Assembly: GCF_051857475.1 (NCBI RefSeq)
Contig: NZ_JBPZGZ010000001.1
Coordinates: forward strand, 248,001 to 312,000
Direction: 5' to 3'
Source of the DNA: Pelomonas sp051857475
GTDB taxonomy: Bacteria > Pseudomonadota > Gammaproteobacteria > Burkholderiales > Burkholderiaceae_C
DNA: 64,000 nucleotides
Positions 16,860 through 25,234 of the stretch are shown here, piece after piece (position 1 is the first letter of the stretch; every line of letters begins with the position of its first letter). Below the pieces are notes generated by a model, which worked only from the letters and a program-made list of their open reading frames with translations, was not told where the DNA came from and made no database searches. A program made the translations under genes and the position numbers.

Positions 16860-17369
16860 ATGCCCGCACTGATTCGCTCTTTCGCCACGTTCGCCCTGAT
16901 TGCCGCCGGCTCCGCCGCCCAGGCCACCAGCTACCAGATCCCGGAGAACATCGGCTACAAGGACGTCACCATCATCCAGAGCAATGTCGTCGAGGAATGC
17001 AAGGAGCTGGGCCGCCAGCTGTCGGCCTCGCTGGCCGCGGAGCTGACCAAGACGGGCGTCGAAGTCCAGCGCGTGGCCACTCTGGATGCCGCGGCCGGCC
17101 CGGTCGTCGACATCAAGATCAGCAACCTCGTCAGCGCCGGCAACGCCTTCATCGGCCATCGCAAATCCGCCAGCGTCTGGGTGGAACTGCGCCAGGGCAG
17201 CGAAGTGCTGGCCTCCAAGGGCTTCACGCGCGACACCATGGGCGGTGCCTTTGCCGGCTTCAAGGGCTCCTGCACGGTGCTGGAGCGCGCCGTGCTGGTG
17301 CTGGGCAAGGACGTGGCCCAGTGGACGCAGTCCATCCCGCTGCGGGGTGCTGCGGGCGGTTCGCCCTGA
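16860..17369 (+). CDS. Hypothetical secreted protein
   Basis: I do not recognise a named family. It is 169 residues long with a signal peptide (MPALIRSFATFALIAAGSAA, cleavage near AQA-TS). The mature part has Cys residues in EECKELG and GSCTVLE that could form one disulphide, an LSASLAAELTKTGVEV helix, and alternating beta strands (VVDIKISNLVSAGNAFIGHR, SASVWVEL). The shape recalls small periplasmic proteins with a DUF4410-like fold, but that is only a guess. It lies between trmB and coaBC with 34- and 16-bp gaps. Confidence 0.75.
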   Translation: MPALIRSFATFALIAAGSAAQATSYQIPENIGYKDVTIIQSNVVEECKELGRQLSASLAAELTKTGVEVQRVATLDAAAGPVVDIKISNLVSAGNAFIGHRKSASVWVELRQGSEVLASKGFTRDTMGGAFAGFKGSCTVLERAVLVLGKDVAQWTQSIPLRGAAGGSP

Positions 17370-17385
17370 TCCGACGGTGAGCGCC

Positions 17386-18612
17386 ATGCAGGACCAGCCT
17401 TCCAGCCCCGTGCATGGCAAGCATGTGCTGCTGGCGATGACCGGTGGCATTGCCGGCTACAAGATCGCCGAGCTGACGCGCCTGTTCGTGAAGGCCGGCG
17501 CGACGGTGCAGGTCATGATGACCGAGGCCGCCGAGCAGTTCATCACCGCCGTCACCATGCAGGCCCTGTCCGGCCGTCCCGTTTACACCAGCCAGTGGGA
17601 TGCGCGGCCCGACAACAACATGGCCCACATCAACCTCAGCCGCGAGGCCGATGTGATGCTGGTGGCGCCCGCGAGCGCCGATGCCATCGCGGCCCTGGCC
17701 CAGGGCAGGGCGGACGACCTTGTCAGCCTGACGGCGCTGGCGCGACGCATCCATGAATGCCCGCTGCTGGTCGTGCCGGCCATGAACCGCGAGATGTGGG
17801 CCCACCCGGCCACGCAGCGCAATGTCGCGCAGATCAAGGCCGACGGCGCGACCATCATCGGCCCGGCCAATGGTGACCAGGCTTGCGGCGAGATCGGCGA
17901 TGGCCGCATGCTGGAGGCCCAGGAGATCTTCGACGACGTCGAGGCCTTCCTGGCGCCCAAGACCCTGGTCGGCAAGAAACTGCTGGTCACTGCCGGACCG
18001 ACCTTCGAGCCCATCGACCCGGTGCGTGGCATCACCAACCACAGCAGCGGCAAGATGGGCTTTGCCATCGCGCGCGCCGCGGCCGAAGCCGGTGCCGAAG
18101 TCACGCTGGTGGCCGGCCCGGTGCATCTGCCCACACCACGTGGTGTGCAGCGCATCAATGTGCAGTCGGCTCAGCAGATGTTCGATGCCGTGCTGCCGCT
18201 GGCGACCCACCAGCACGCCTTCATCGCCACGGCCGCCGTGGCCGACTGGCGCCCGGCGCAGACACATGAGCACAAGCTGAAGAAGGCCGAGGGCGGCGCG
18301 ACCGCGCCGACCATCGCAATGGCCGAGAACCCCGACATCCTCGCGGCCGTCGCCAAGCTGCCCAAGCCGCCTTACTGTGTCGGCTTCGCCGCCGAGAGCG
18401 AGAAGCTGGCCGAGCATGCCGACGCCAAGCGCCGCCGCAAGGGCATCCCTCTCATCGTCGCCAATCTGGGGCCGGCCACCTTCGGCCGCGACGACAACGC
18501 GCTGCTGCTCATCGACGAGCAGGGCCAGCGCGAATTGCCTGAAGCGGGAGGTCGGGCCGACAAGCTCAGCCTCGCGCGCGAGCTGATTGCCGAACTTTCC
18601 AAAAGACTCTGA
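17386..18612 (+). CDS. coaBC: Bifunctional phosphopantothenoylcysteine decarboxylase / phosphopantothenate-cysteine ligase
   Basis: A 408-residue two-domain enzyme of coenzyme A synthesis. The N-terminal CoaC flavoprotein has LAMTGGIAGYKIAEL, the catalytic His region NNMAHINLSREAD, and PAMNREMW. The C-terminal CoaB domain begins near LLVTAGPTFEPIDPVRGITN and includes SSGKMGFAIA, AAVADWRP and VGFAAESE. ATG 17386 is preferred; an in-frame GTG at 17377 is the alternative, and neither has a strong ribosome site. Its stop overlaps dut (TGATG). Confidence 0.96.
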   Translation: MQDQPSSPVHGKHVLLAMTGGIAGYKIAELTRLFVKAGATVQVMMTEAAEQFITAVTMQALSGRPVYTSQWDARPDNNMAHINLSREADVMLVAPASADAIAALAQGRADDLVSLTALARRIHECPLLVVPAMNREMWAHPATQRNVAQIKADGATIIGPANGDQACGEIGDGRMLEAQEIFDDVEAFLAPKTLVGKKLLVTAGPTFEPIDPVRGITNHSSGKMGFAIARAAAEAGAEVTLVAGPVHLPTPRGVQRINVQSAQQMFDAVLPLATHQHAFIATAAVADWRPAQTHEHKLKKAEGGATAPTIAMAENPDILAAVAKLPKPPYCVGFAAESEKLAEHADAKRRRKGIPLIVANLGPATFGRDDNALLLIDEQGQRELPEAGGRADKLSLARELIAELSKRL

Positions 18613-19061
18613 TGCACGCGATTGATTTGCAAGTGCTCGACGCCCGCATGGCCGAGCAGATCCCCGCCTACGCCACGCCTGGCAGCGCCGGCCTCGACCT
18701 GCGCGCCTGCCTCGACGCCGCCATCACGCTGGCTCCGGGCCAGACGACGCTGATCCCCACGGGCCTGGCCATCCACATCGCCGACCCGGGGCTGGCCGCC
18801 ATCATCCTGCCGCGCTCGGGCCTGGGTCACAAGCACGGCATCGTGCTGGGCAACCTCGTCGGGCTGATCGACAGCGACTACCAGGGCCAGCTGATGGTCA
18901 GCTGCTGGAATCGTGGCCAGACGGAATTCGTCATCCAGCCGTTCGAGCGCATCGCGCAGCTCGTCATCGTGCCGGTCGTGCAGGCCAGCTTCCGCCGTGT
19001 GGACAGCTTCGATGCATCCGCACGCGGCGCCGGCGGCTTCGGTTCCACCGGCAAGGGCTGA
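18612..19061 (+). CDS. dut: dUTP diphosphatase (dUTPase)
   Basis: A 149-residue trimeric dUTPase that hydrolyses dUTP to dUMP. All five motifs are visible: AGLDLRACLD, PRSGLGHKHG, GNLVGLIDSDYQGQ, RIAQLVIVPV, and the C-terminal GAGGFGSTGKG arm that closes over the nucleotide. It overlaps the coaBC stop by 1 bp; a coaBC-dut pair is widely conserved in proteobacteria. A bidirectional terminator follows. Confidence 0.96.
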   Translation: MHAIDLQVLDARMAEQIPAYATPGSAGLDLRACLDAAITLAPGQTTLIPTGLAIHIADPGLAAIILPRSGLGHKHGIVLGNLVGLIDSDYQGQLMVSCWNRGQTEFVIQPFERIAQLVIVPVVQASFRRVDSFDASARGAGGFGSTGKG

Positions 19062-19062
19062 A

Positions 19063-19092
19063 GAAAAAGGGCGCCGAGGCGCCCTGATTTTT
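19063..19092. terminator. Bidirectional terminator between dut and slyD-like gene
   Basis: GGGCGCC (19069-19075) and GGCGCCC (19078-19084) form a 7-bp stem. It is flanked by GAAAAA on the left (a T-run on the minus strand) and TGATTTTT on the right, so it can end both convergent transcripts. It overlaps the last base of the slyD-like stop codon. Confidence 0.8.
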
Positions 19093-19613
19093 CAGTGGAT
19101 CTGCTCGTCCGGCGGTGCGCCGGTCTGCACCATGAAGATGGGCTCGCCGACCGATCCGGCCTGAGCCTCTGCCTCAGTCGCTGCGCGCACATCCAGCAGC
19201 GTCAGATGCATGCGCAGGCCGATACCCGCCAGCGGGTGGTTGCCGTCGAGCACGACGTGTTCCGGGTAGACCTCGGTGACCGTGTAGACCACGTCCTGCG
19301 GCATGCCCTCGGTGGCGGCGCCTTCGGGCAGGCCCTCGATCTGCAGGCCGGGCTCGACGCCATCGGGGAACAGGCCGCGGGCCTCGAAACAGACGAGGTT
19401 GGAGTCGTAGTCGCCAAAGGCTTCCTCGGGTTGCAGCGCGAGGTCGGTCTCGAAGCCGACGGCTTGGCCTTCCAGGGCTTCCTCGACCTTGGCAAACAGG
19501 TCGTCCCCTCCGACCAGGAATTCCATGGGCTCGGTCAACTCGTCAATGAGCTGGCCTTGGGCATCTTCGAGTCTCCAACGCAGGGAGACGACACAGGGGC
19601 GGGTCACTTGCAT
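19092..19613 (-). CDS. FKBP-type peptidyl-prolyl isomerase, SlyD-like
   Basis: A 173-residue cytosolic protein. ATG 19613 gives the normal family start MQVTRPCVVSLRWRLEDAQG. The FKBP fold is interrupted by a SlyD-type insert-in-flap: FLVGGDDLFAKVEEALEGQA, then LQPEEAFGDYDSNLV, and DGNHPLAGIGLRMHLTL near the end (the NHPLAG motif is diagnostic). It lacks the His/Cys-rich metal-binding tail of E. coli SlyD. Probable role: folding helper and prolyl isomerase. Confidence 0.9.
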   Translation of the reverse strand: MQVTRPCVVSLRWRLEDAQGQLIDELTEPMEFLVGGDDLFAKVEEALEGQAVGFETDLALQPEEAFGDYDSNLVCFEARGLFPDGVEPGLQIEGLPEGAATEGMPQDVVYTVTEVYPEHVVLDGNHPLAGIGLRMHLTLLDVRAATEAEAQAGSVGEPIFMVQTGAPPDEQIH

Positions 19614-19653
19614 GGCGGCAATTTTCCCACACTGCCCTCGGCACAATGCCTGC

Positions 19654-20769
19654 ATGCAGATTGCACTTCCCACCCCCATGCTCGCCGGCCTGAGCCCGGC
19701 GCAATTCATGCGCAAGCATTGGCAGAAGAAGCCGCTGCTGGTGCGCCAGGCCTTCGATGCCGCCGCGCCGCCCGCTTCACTGAAGGAACTGGCCGCCCTG
19801 GCTGCCCGTGACGACGTCGAGTCCCGCCTCGTCACGGCATTCGACGGCGACTGGAAGCTCAAGCAAGGCCCCATCGCGCGCCTGCCGGCCATGAGCAAGC
19901 CCGGCTGGACCTTGCTGGTGCAGGGCCTGGATCAGCATCTGGCCGAGGCCCGCGCCTTGCTCGACCTGTTCCGCTTCGTGCCCGATGCCCGCCTGGACGA
20001 CCTGATGCTGTCGGTCGCCAGCGATGGTGGCGGTGTCGGCCCGCATTTCGATTCCTATGACGTCTTCCTGATCCAGCTCGCCGGCAAGCGCCGCTGGCGC
20101 ATCGGCGCCCAGCGCGACGCCGTGCTGCGCGACGACGTGCCGCTGAAGATCATCGCCAACTTCAAGCCGGAAGAGGAGTTCGTGCTCGAGGCCGGCGACA
20201 TGCTCTATCTGCCGCCCGGCTGGGCGCATGACGGGGTGGCGGTCGGGTCGGGTTGCATCACCGGCTCGGTCGGCTTTCGCGCCTCCAGTGCCGAAAGCCT
20301 GGCGGCCGAGCTGCTGCCGCGGCTGCTGGACGATGTCGAGAGTGCCAGCCGGCTCTACGCCGATCCACGCCAGGAAGCGACCAGCGAGCCGGCCTGCGTC
20401 CCGGCCGCGCTGCTGGACTTTGCCCGTCGCGCCGTCGAGGACGCCGTGCAGCGTCCGCAAGCGCTGGAGCGGGCGCTGGGCGAGGCCTTGACCGAGCCCA
20501 AGGCCACCGTCTGGTTCGAGCCCGGCGAGCCGCTGCCGCAGGGGCAGGGCGCCGTGCTCGACCGCCGCAGCCGCATGCTCTATGACGCTGCCCATGTCTT
20601 CCTGAACGGCGAGAGCTTTCGCGCGGGTGGCCGTGACGCGGCCTTGATGCGCAGCCTGGCCGACACCCGCGTCCTCAGTGCCGCCGAGGTGGCGCGTCTC
20701 TCAACCGATGCGCGTGAATTGCTGGATCAATGGACCGAGGACGGCTGGGTTCAGCCGCAGACGCCATGA
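19654..20769 (+). CDS. roxA: JmjC/cupin-type ribosomal protein uL16 3-hydroxylase
   Basis: A 371-residue Fe(II)/2-oxoglutarate oxygenase of the YcfD (RoxA) family, which hydroxylates an arginine of ribosomal protein uL16. Visible are the entry motif FMRKHWQKKPLLVRQAF, the iron site HFDSYDVFLIQLAGKRRW (H-x-D), a GDMLYLPPGWAHDGVA segment with the distal His, and a C-terminal winged-helix part (LSTDARELLDQWTEDGW). The start MQIALPTPM at 19654 is 40 bp from the divergent slyD-like gene. The specific substrate is inferred from the family. Confidence 0.9.
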   Translation: MQIALPTPMLAGLSPAQFMRKHWQKKPLLVRQAFDAAAPPASLKELAALAARDDVESRLVTAFDGDWKLKQGPIARLPAMSKPGWTLLVQGLDQHLAEARALLDLFRFVPDARLDDLMLSVASDGGGVGPHFDSYDVFLIQLAGKRRWRIGAQRDAVLRDDVPLKIIANFKPEEEFVLEAGDMLYLPPGWAHDGVAVGSGCITGSVGFRASSAESLAAELLPRLLDDVESASRLYADPRQEATSEPACVPAALLDFARRAVEDAVQRPQALERALGEALTEPKATVWFEPGEPLPQGQGAVLDRRSRMLYDAAHVFLNGESFRAGGRDAALMRSLADTRVLSAAEVARLSTDARELLDQWTEDGWVQPQTP

Positions 20770-21260
20770 ACGCACAACACTTTGCCGGTCGCGCCGAATT
20801 CCTGCGCCTGACCATGGAGACCCTGGCCTGGGCCTGCGAACAGGGCTGCCGGGAGGTCCACGCCTGGGACGCGAGCTTCGTCGACTGGCCGCTGTCTGAG
20901 GCCGCCGTGCTGGAGTCCCTGACCCACTGGGCCCGCAACGGCCGCCAGCTGCATCTGCTGGCCCTGCAGTACGACGACATCGTGCGCCGGCACCCGCGCT
21001 TCGTGCGCTGGCGCCGCGACTTTGCCCACTGCGTGACGGCCCGCGCCATCGAGCCTGAGTTGCGGCTGGAGGAGGCGCCCGAGGCGTTGCTGCTGGCTGT
21101 CGGCCCCGAGTCGAGCGTGAGCCTGCGCCTTTTCGACCGTCATCTATGGCGTGGCGAAGTCAGCCTGGACACCGCCCAGCGCCTGCGCGGCCTGGAATGG
21201 TTTGATGCCCTGGCACAACGTTCCAGCGACTCATTTGCGCCCACGACTTTGGGGTTGTGA
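20766..21260 (+). CDS. Conserved hypothetical protein downstream of roxA
   Basis: A 164-residue cytosolic protein without signal peptide or membrane segment. It contains VHAWDASFVDWPLSEAAVLE and HPRFVRWRRDFAHCVTAR, features of a small Burkholderiales family (DUF7931-like) found after the ycfD gene. It starts at an ATG overlapping the roxA stop (ATGA), so it is translationally coupled and may help in the same ribosome-related process. Function unknown. Confidence 0.8.
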   Translation: MNAQHFAGRAEFLRLTMETLAWACEQGCREVHAWDASFVDWPLSEAAVLESLTHWARNGRQLHLLALQYDDIVRRHPRFVRWRRDFAHCVTARAIEPELRLEEAPEALLLAVGPESSVSLRLFDRHLWRGEVSLDTAQRLRGLEWFDALAQRSSDSFAPTTLGL

Positions 21261-21282
21261 GCGTTAGCGACGTGCAAACCCC

Positions 21283-21288
21283 TATAAT
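21283..21288 (+). promoter_or_regulatory. Consensus -10 box (TATAAT) of the Ala-rich lipoprotein gene
   Basis: A perfect TATAAT lies 137 bp before the ATG of the small lipoprotein gene, right after the preceding stop. No good -35 is seen at 16-18 bp; TTGTGA at 21255 is 22 bp away. It implies a long leader of about 125-130 nt. Confidence 0.55.
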
Positions 21289-21338
21289 CACTGGCTAGGC
21301 GAGGGAAGCGCTCGAGGTTTTCCGCGTCTTGTTCTGTC

Positions 21339-21381
21339 GGGGTCGGCAGTCAGTGTGCAAAAAGCACTGGCGCACGACCCC
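21339..21381 (+). promoter_or_regulatory. Structured 5' leader hairpin
   Basis: GGGGTCG (21339-21345) pairs with CGACCCC (21375-21381), and inside it CAGTG (21351-21355) pairs with CACTG (21365-21369), the two stems being separated by a symmetric 5-nt internal loop on each side. The apical loop is A-rich. It lies between the -10 box and the lipoprotein start. It could stabilise the message or be a regulatory leader; see findings. Confidence 0.55.
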
Positions 21382-21425
21382 AAAATTATGGTGTGCACCG
21401 TCGTTTAAACGTTTGAGGACAAGTA

Positions 21426-21632
21426 ATGAATAAGTCGATCCTGTTGGCTTCCCTGCTGGCTGCCGTTGCTCTGACCGCCTGCAGCAAGAAGGAAGAACCC
21501 AAGGTTGAGGCCCCGGCCCCCGTCGTCGCTCCGGCCCCCGCCGCTTCGGAAGCCGCTTCGGCTGTTGCCGACGCTGCCTCGGCTGCTGCCAGCGCCGTCG
21601 TCGACGCTGCCGCGTCCGCCGCTTCGAAGTAA
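21426..21632 (+). CDS. Small alanine-rich lipoprotein
   Basis: A 68-residue lipoprotein with signal MNKSILLASLLAAVALTACS (lipobox LTAC, acylated Cys19). Then comes a charged KKEEPK stretch, a Pro/Ala/Val linker, and a long Ala/Ser-rich segment (ASEAASAVADAASAAAS...) with heptad-like spacing of Val and Asp that would form an amphipathic helix. GAGGA precedes the ATG by 7 nt. A consensus -10, a folded leader and a strong terminator suggest an abundant envelope protein, perhaps Lpp-like or entericidin-like. That role is inference. Confidence 0.85.
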   Translation: MNKSILLASLLAAVALTACSKKEEPKVEAPAPVVAPAPAASEAASAVADAASAAASAVVDAAASAASK

Positions 21633-21652
21633 TCACTTCGTCCCCACGGAAA

Positions 21653-21687
21653 GAGCCGCCGCTGCGTGAGCAGCGACGGCTTTTTTC
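21653..21687 (+). terminator. Rho-independent terminator of the Ala-rich lipoprotein gene
   Basis: AGCCGCCGCTGC and GCAGCGACGGCT pair around GTGA with one mismatch, followed by TTTTTTCTTTTT. It starts 20 bp after the stop. Confidence 0.9.
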
Positions 21688-21760
21688 TTTTTCGCGACGC
21701 TTTTGCGCGTCTGGCTGGCGCGGTTACAAAACTTTGCTCGGCGCGATTTCGCCGCGCAGC

Positions 21761-22540
21761 TCAGTTCAAGGCCAGCCAGTCCAAACCCAGCTTCGGGTGA
21801 GCAACGCGAATATCTGATTCCCTGGCGCCGAGCACTTCGATCAGCGCCGCGCGCGCCAGTTCCGGCGTGTTGTTGTGTTCGCTGAGATGCGCAGCAGAGA
21901 CCGTCTTGAGGCCTGAGTGCAGGCAGCGGCTCAGCAAATCCGCCGCCGCGGCGTTCGACAGATGGCCGTGCGTGCCCAGGATGCGCTTCTTCAGCGACGG
22001 GTGATACGGCCCGGTGCGCAGCAGGCCTTCGTCGTGGTTGCACTCCAGCAGCAGCGCCTGGCAGCCCGCCAAAGCAGTGGCGACGTCATCCGGCGCGCAG
22101 CCCAGGTCGGTGACGATACCCAGCCGCAGCGCGCCGTCGCTGAGCGCCAGCTGCAGCGGTTCGTTCGCATCGTGCGGCACGGCAAAGGGCTGCAACTCCA
22201 TATCGCCGAGCGCCATGGCCTCGCCGTCCTTCGCGATGCGCAGCAGGGCCGGATCGAAGTCGGCGCTGCCCACGGCCCGCCAGGTGCCACGGCTCATGAT
22301 CAAGGGGCGGCGGTAGCGCATGGCGAAGGCCAGCGCGCAGCCGATGTGGTCACCATGCTCGTGGGTGATGAAGACCGCATCGACCTCCTCGGGAGCGCTG
22401 CCGGCCCGCGCCAGACGCTTGACGAGCTCGCGCACGCTGAAGCCGGCATCGACGAGCAGGCGTGTGCTCGTGATGCCTTGGCTGGCTTCGATCAGCGTGG
22501 AATTGCCGCCGCTGCCGCTGCCGAGGCTGCAAAAGCGCAT
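21761..22540 (-). CDS. MBL-fold metallo-hydrolase (YycJ/WalJ-like)
   Basis: A 259-residue cytosolic metallo-beta-lactamase-fold enzyme. MRFCSLGSGSGGNSTLIE at the start is typical of the YycJ-type group. The metal site begins with ITHEHGDHIG; later histidines lie in AVPHDANEP, ECNHDEGLL, THGHLSNAAAA and AHLSEHNNTP. ATG 22540 is preferred over GTG 22543. Relatives are phosphodiesterases or nucleases, but the substrate is unknown. It is the third gene of a dapA-bamC-MBL transcript, 27 bp after bamC. Confidence 0.9.
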   Translation of the reverse strand: MRFCSLGSGSGGNSTLIEASQGITSTRLLVDAGFSVRELVKRLARAGSAPEEVDAVFITHEHGDHIGCALAFAMRYRRPLIMSRGTWRAVGSADFDPALLRIAKDGEAMALGDMELQPFAVPHDANEPLQLALSDGALRLGIVTDLGCAPDDVATALAGCQALLLECNHDEGLLRTGPYHPSLKKRILGTHGHLSNAAAADLLSRCLHSGLKTVSAAHLSEHNNTPELARAALIEVLGARESDIRVAHPKLGLDWLALN

Positions 22541-22567
22541 CACGGCAGCGACTTCCGTGCGTGAGGC

Positions 22568-23749
22568 TTACTTCAGGTCGTCCATCAGCAGCGACAGGAT
22601 GCGCTTGGCGTTGTCGTCTGCAATGGCCTGACCGCGCTCGTCCAGCACGCGGACGGTGCTCTTGACGCCCTCGGCCTTGACGGAGACGCGGTAGCGCACC
22701 GGCGTCGAGGCCTTGGCGCCGAACAGGCGCTGGAAGAAGTTGGGTTCGTCCTGGCCGGCCTTCTCGGGGTCGGCGTAGCGCAGGTAGAACAGGCCGGCGG
22801 CGCGGTCGCGGTCTTCGATGGTGAAGCCATGACGGTCCAGCGACAGGCCCACACGGCGCCAGGCGCGGTCGAAGCCGTCGTTGACGTTGAGGCTGTCAGG
22901 CACTTCGGACAGCGGCCGGCGGACGGCCGCGCCCTGGGCGTCGCCGCCGACCTTCATCGTGCTGGCGGTGGTGGCAGCCGCCGGCTTGCCGGCGTCGGCG
23001 ACCACGGCCTTGGCGTCGTCTTCCTTGCCGCCCAGCTTGAGCATCAGGCGCGACAGCATCTCGGCTTCGAGATAGGGGTCGGCCGGGCGGTTCTGCCAGG
23101 CGGTGGAGTCACGGCCCTGGGAGGTGTAGACCTCCTGCATGCCGCGATGGCTGATGAAGATGTCGGTGCCGGTGGCGCCGCGCTCCACACGGGTGCGGTA
23201 CATGTCGCGCTCGCCGGTGGAATAGAGGCCGTCGAAGACCTTGCCGATGGTGGAGCGGATGAAGTCCTGCGGCAGCTTGGCGCGGTTCTCGCCCCAGTTG
23301 GTCTCCATGGTGCCGATCTCGGGCTGCTCCTTGACGACCTCCAGGCCGCGTTCCTGCCAGAACGTGCGGATCTGCGGCCAGAGCTGCTCCGGCGAGGCCG
23401 AGGTGTGCAGCCAGCGATCGGTACCGCTGCGCTCCAGGCGCACCTCGCCGAGGGTGTTGGCGGCGACGCTGCCGGCCACCAGGGACTGGGCGTTGGTCGA
23501 ATTGGAGGGCTTCACCGCCGACAGCGCGGAGGCCGTGATGGCGCCGCCCTGCACCTGGGCGCGGTTGTCCTTGGCGAGCTGGGTCAGGTCGGGCGGAACG
23601 TCCAGGCCCTGGGTCTGGCGCGAGGCGGCCTTGTAGTCGACCTTGTCGCTCGAGAACATGCTGTCGATGGTGCTGCAGCCAGCGAGCGACAAAACAAAGG
23701 CCGTGCAGGCCAGACGGGTCGCCGTGGGGCGGAGCGAGGAAACAGACAT
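22568..23749 (-). CDS. bamC: Outer membrane protein assembly factor BamC (lipoprotein)
   Basis: A 393-residue lipoprotein of the BAM complex that inserts beta-barrel proteins in the outer membrane. ATG 23749 gives a lipoprotein signal (lipobox LSLAGCS). An unstructured segment with VDYKA..QTQGLDVPPDLTQ follows, the region that binds BamD. Then come two helix-grip domains (about residues 100-215 and 280-393, for example WLHTSASPEQLWPQIRTFW and FDRAWRRVGLSLDRHG). It follows dapA, the same order as dapA-bamC (nlpB) in enterics. Confidence 0.93.
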   Translation of the reverse strand: MSVSSLRPTATRLACTAFVLSLAGCSTIDSMFSSDKVDYKAASRQTQGLDVPPDLTQLAKDNRAQVQGGAITASALSAVKPSNSTNAQSLVAGSVAANTLGEVRLERSGTDRWLHTSASPEQLWPQIRTFWQERGLEVVKEQPEIGTMETNWGENRAKLPQDFIRSTIGKVFDGLYSTGERDMYRTRVERGATGTDIFISHRGMQEVYTSQGRDSTAWQNRPADPYLEAEMLSRLMLKLGGKEDDAKAVVADAGKPAAATTASTMKVGGDAQGAAVRRPLSEVPDSLNVNDGFDRAWRRVGLSLDRHGFTIEDRDRAAGLFYLRYADPEKAGQDEPNFFQRLFGAKASTPVRYRVSVKAEGVKSTVRVLDERGQAIADDNAKRILSLLMDDLK

Positions 23750-23818
23750 CACGCTGGAAATCTCCGGGGAACTAGAACGCCGGACCTGGCCGGCGCAGCC
23801 GCGCATTAGACCAGAGGC

Positions 23819-24700
23819 TCAGAGCAGTCCGGCTTCAACCATGGCCTGACCGACGCTGGCCTGGCCGGCGGCGGTCAGCGGCGTGATGGGCAGGCGCAGT
23901 GCACCGCCGCAGCGGCCCAGGCGCGACAGCGCCCACTTGGCCGGCCCGGGGCTGGGTTCGCAGAACAGCTGCTTGTGCAGGCCGAGCAGCTTGAAATGGA
24001 GCTTGCGGGCCTCGGCGGCATTGCCTTCGATGGCCAGGCGGCACAGCTCGGCCATCTCGCGCGGGGCGACGTTGGCCGTCACGCTGACATTGCCATGGCC
24101 GCCCAGCAGCATCAGGGCGACGGCCGTGCCGTCGTCACCCGAGTAGACGTGAAAGCCCTGGGGCGCGTGCTTGATCAGGAAGGCGGCGCGCTCGATGTTG
24201 CCGGTGGCCTCCTTGATGCCGAAGACACCGGGCAGGGCGGCGCAGCGCAGCGTCGTCTCGGGCGCCATATCGGCGACGGTACGGCCGGGCACGTTGTAGA
24301 GCATCATGGGGATGTCCACGGCCTCGGCAATCGCCTTGAAGTGCTGGTAGATGCCTTCCTGGGAGGGCTTGTTGTAGTAAGGCACGACCGACAGGGTGCA
24401 GTCCGCGCCGACTTCCTTGGCGTAGCGGCTCAACTCGATGGCCTCGGCGGTGGAGTTGGCGCCGGTGCCGGCCAGGATGGGGATGCGGCCCTTGGCATGC
24501 TCGACCGCGACGCGAATGATTTCGCGGTTCTCTTCCATGCTGACGGTGGGCGACTCGCCCGTGGTGCCGACGACGCCGACGCAGGCGGTGCCCGACTCGA
24601 CATGCCAGTCGATCAGGCGGCGCAGGGCGGGGTAGTCGATGCTGCCGTCCTCGTTCATCGGGGTGACGAGGGCGACGATGCTGCCGAGGATGGGCTTCAT
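23819..24700 (-). CDS. dapA: 4-hydroxy-tetrahydrodipicolinate synthase
   Basis: A 293-residue TIM-barrel enzyme that condenses pyruvate with aspartate semialdehyde in lysine and diaminopimelate synthesis. It starts MKPILGSIVALVTPMNEDGS. VGTTGESPT, the Tyr site PYYNKPSQEG, the Schiff-base Lys in GIKEATGN and YSGDDGTA are all present. It is the first gene of the dapA-bamC-MBL set. Confidence 0.96.
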   Translation of the reverse strand: MKPILGSIVALVTPMNEDGSIDYPALRRLIDWHVESGTACVGVVGTTGESPTVSMEENREIIRVAVEHAKGRIPILAGTGANSTAEAIELSRYAKEVGADCTLSVVPYYNKPSQEGIYQHFKAIAEAVDIPMMLYNVPGRTVADMAPETTLRCAALPGVFGIKEATGNIERAAFLIKHAPQGFHVYSGDDGTAVALMLLGGHGNVSVTANVAPREMAELCRLAIEGNAAEARKLHFKLLGLHKQLFCEPSPGPAKWALSRLGRCGGALRLPITPLTAAGQASVGQAMVEAGLL

Positions 24701-24730
24701 GGTGGGAATGTCTTAAGGAATCCGGCGATT

Positions 24731-25234
24731 TTAGGCTGCAGGCGGCAGCCGGATGGCCGCAACGCGCTGCACGAATCTCGGGTTGACGCCGTCCTCGAAC
24801 AGGTCTTCGTAAGCCACGATGCGCCAGTCGCCGCAGACGCGCAGCAACTCGCCCCGCTGCAGCAGGAAATCGGGCCGTGACGGCCGGCCGATGGTCTGCT
24901 GGCCGTCGGCGAAGGTTTCCCAGATCAGCCAGCCGCCCGGCTTGACGGCGGCGCGGATATCGTCAAACAGCGGGCGCCACAGGTAGTTGCAGACGACCAC
25001 CAGGTCGAACTGCTGCTGCAGCGGCCAGGGACCGTTCTCGATATCGGCGTCGATGATCTTTGCAAGGCTTTGCAGAGGCGCCGTGGCGGCGGTGTCACGG
25101 TCCACGCCCGTGACCTGCCAGCCGGCATCCACCAGCCAGCGCAGATTGCGCCCCGAGCCGCAGGCCACGTCCAGGGCCGTGCCGGGTGGTGTCGGCGCAA
25201 AGCGCTGCAGCCAGCTTGAAGGTGTGCCCGTCAT
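24731..25234 (-). CDS. SAM-dependent class I methyltransferase
   Basis: A 167-residue protein with motif I ALDVACGSGRNLRWLVDAGW, motif II VTGVDRD, then DLVVVCNYLWRPLFDDI and VKPGGWLIWET. It has the length and layout of small TehB/UbiE-like methyltransferases. The substrate is unknown. Its ATG overlaps the stop of a 43-codon gene upstream (ATGA), which in turn overlaps an MFS gene, so the three are likely translated as a coupled unit. Confidence 0.88.
   Translation of the reverse strand: MTGTPSSWLQRFAPTPPGTALDVACGSGRNLRWLVDAGWQVTGVDRDTAATAPLQSLAKIIDADIENGPWPLQQQFDLVVVCNYLWRPLFDDIRAAVKPGGWLIWETFADGQQTIGRPSRPDFLLQRGELLRVCGDWRIVAYEDLFEDGVNPRFVQRVAAIRLPPAA

Noticed and set aside
19644..19649. CACAAT, and similar GACAAT at 46174 and 56670, shortly before start codons as promoter -10 boxes
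   Set aside because: They resemble -10 elements common before genes in this group, but none has a recognisable -35 at proper spacing, so I did not call them promoters.
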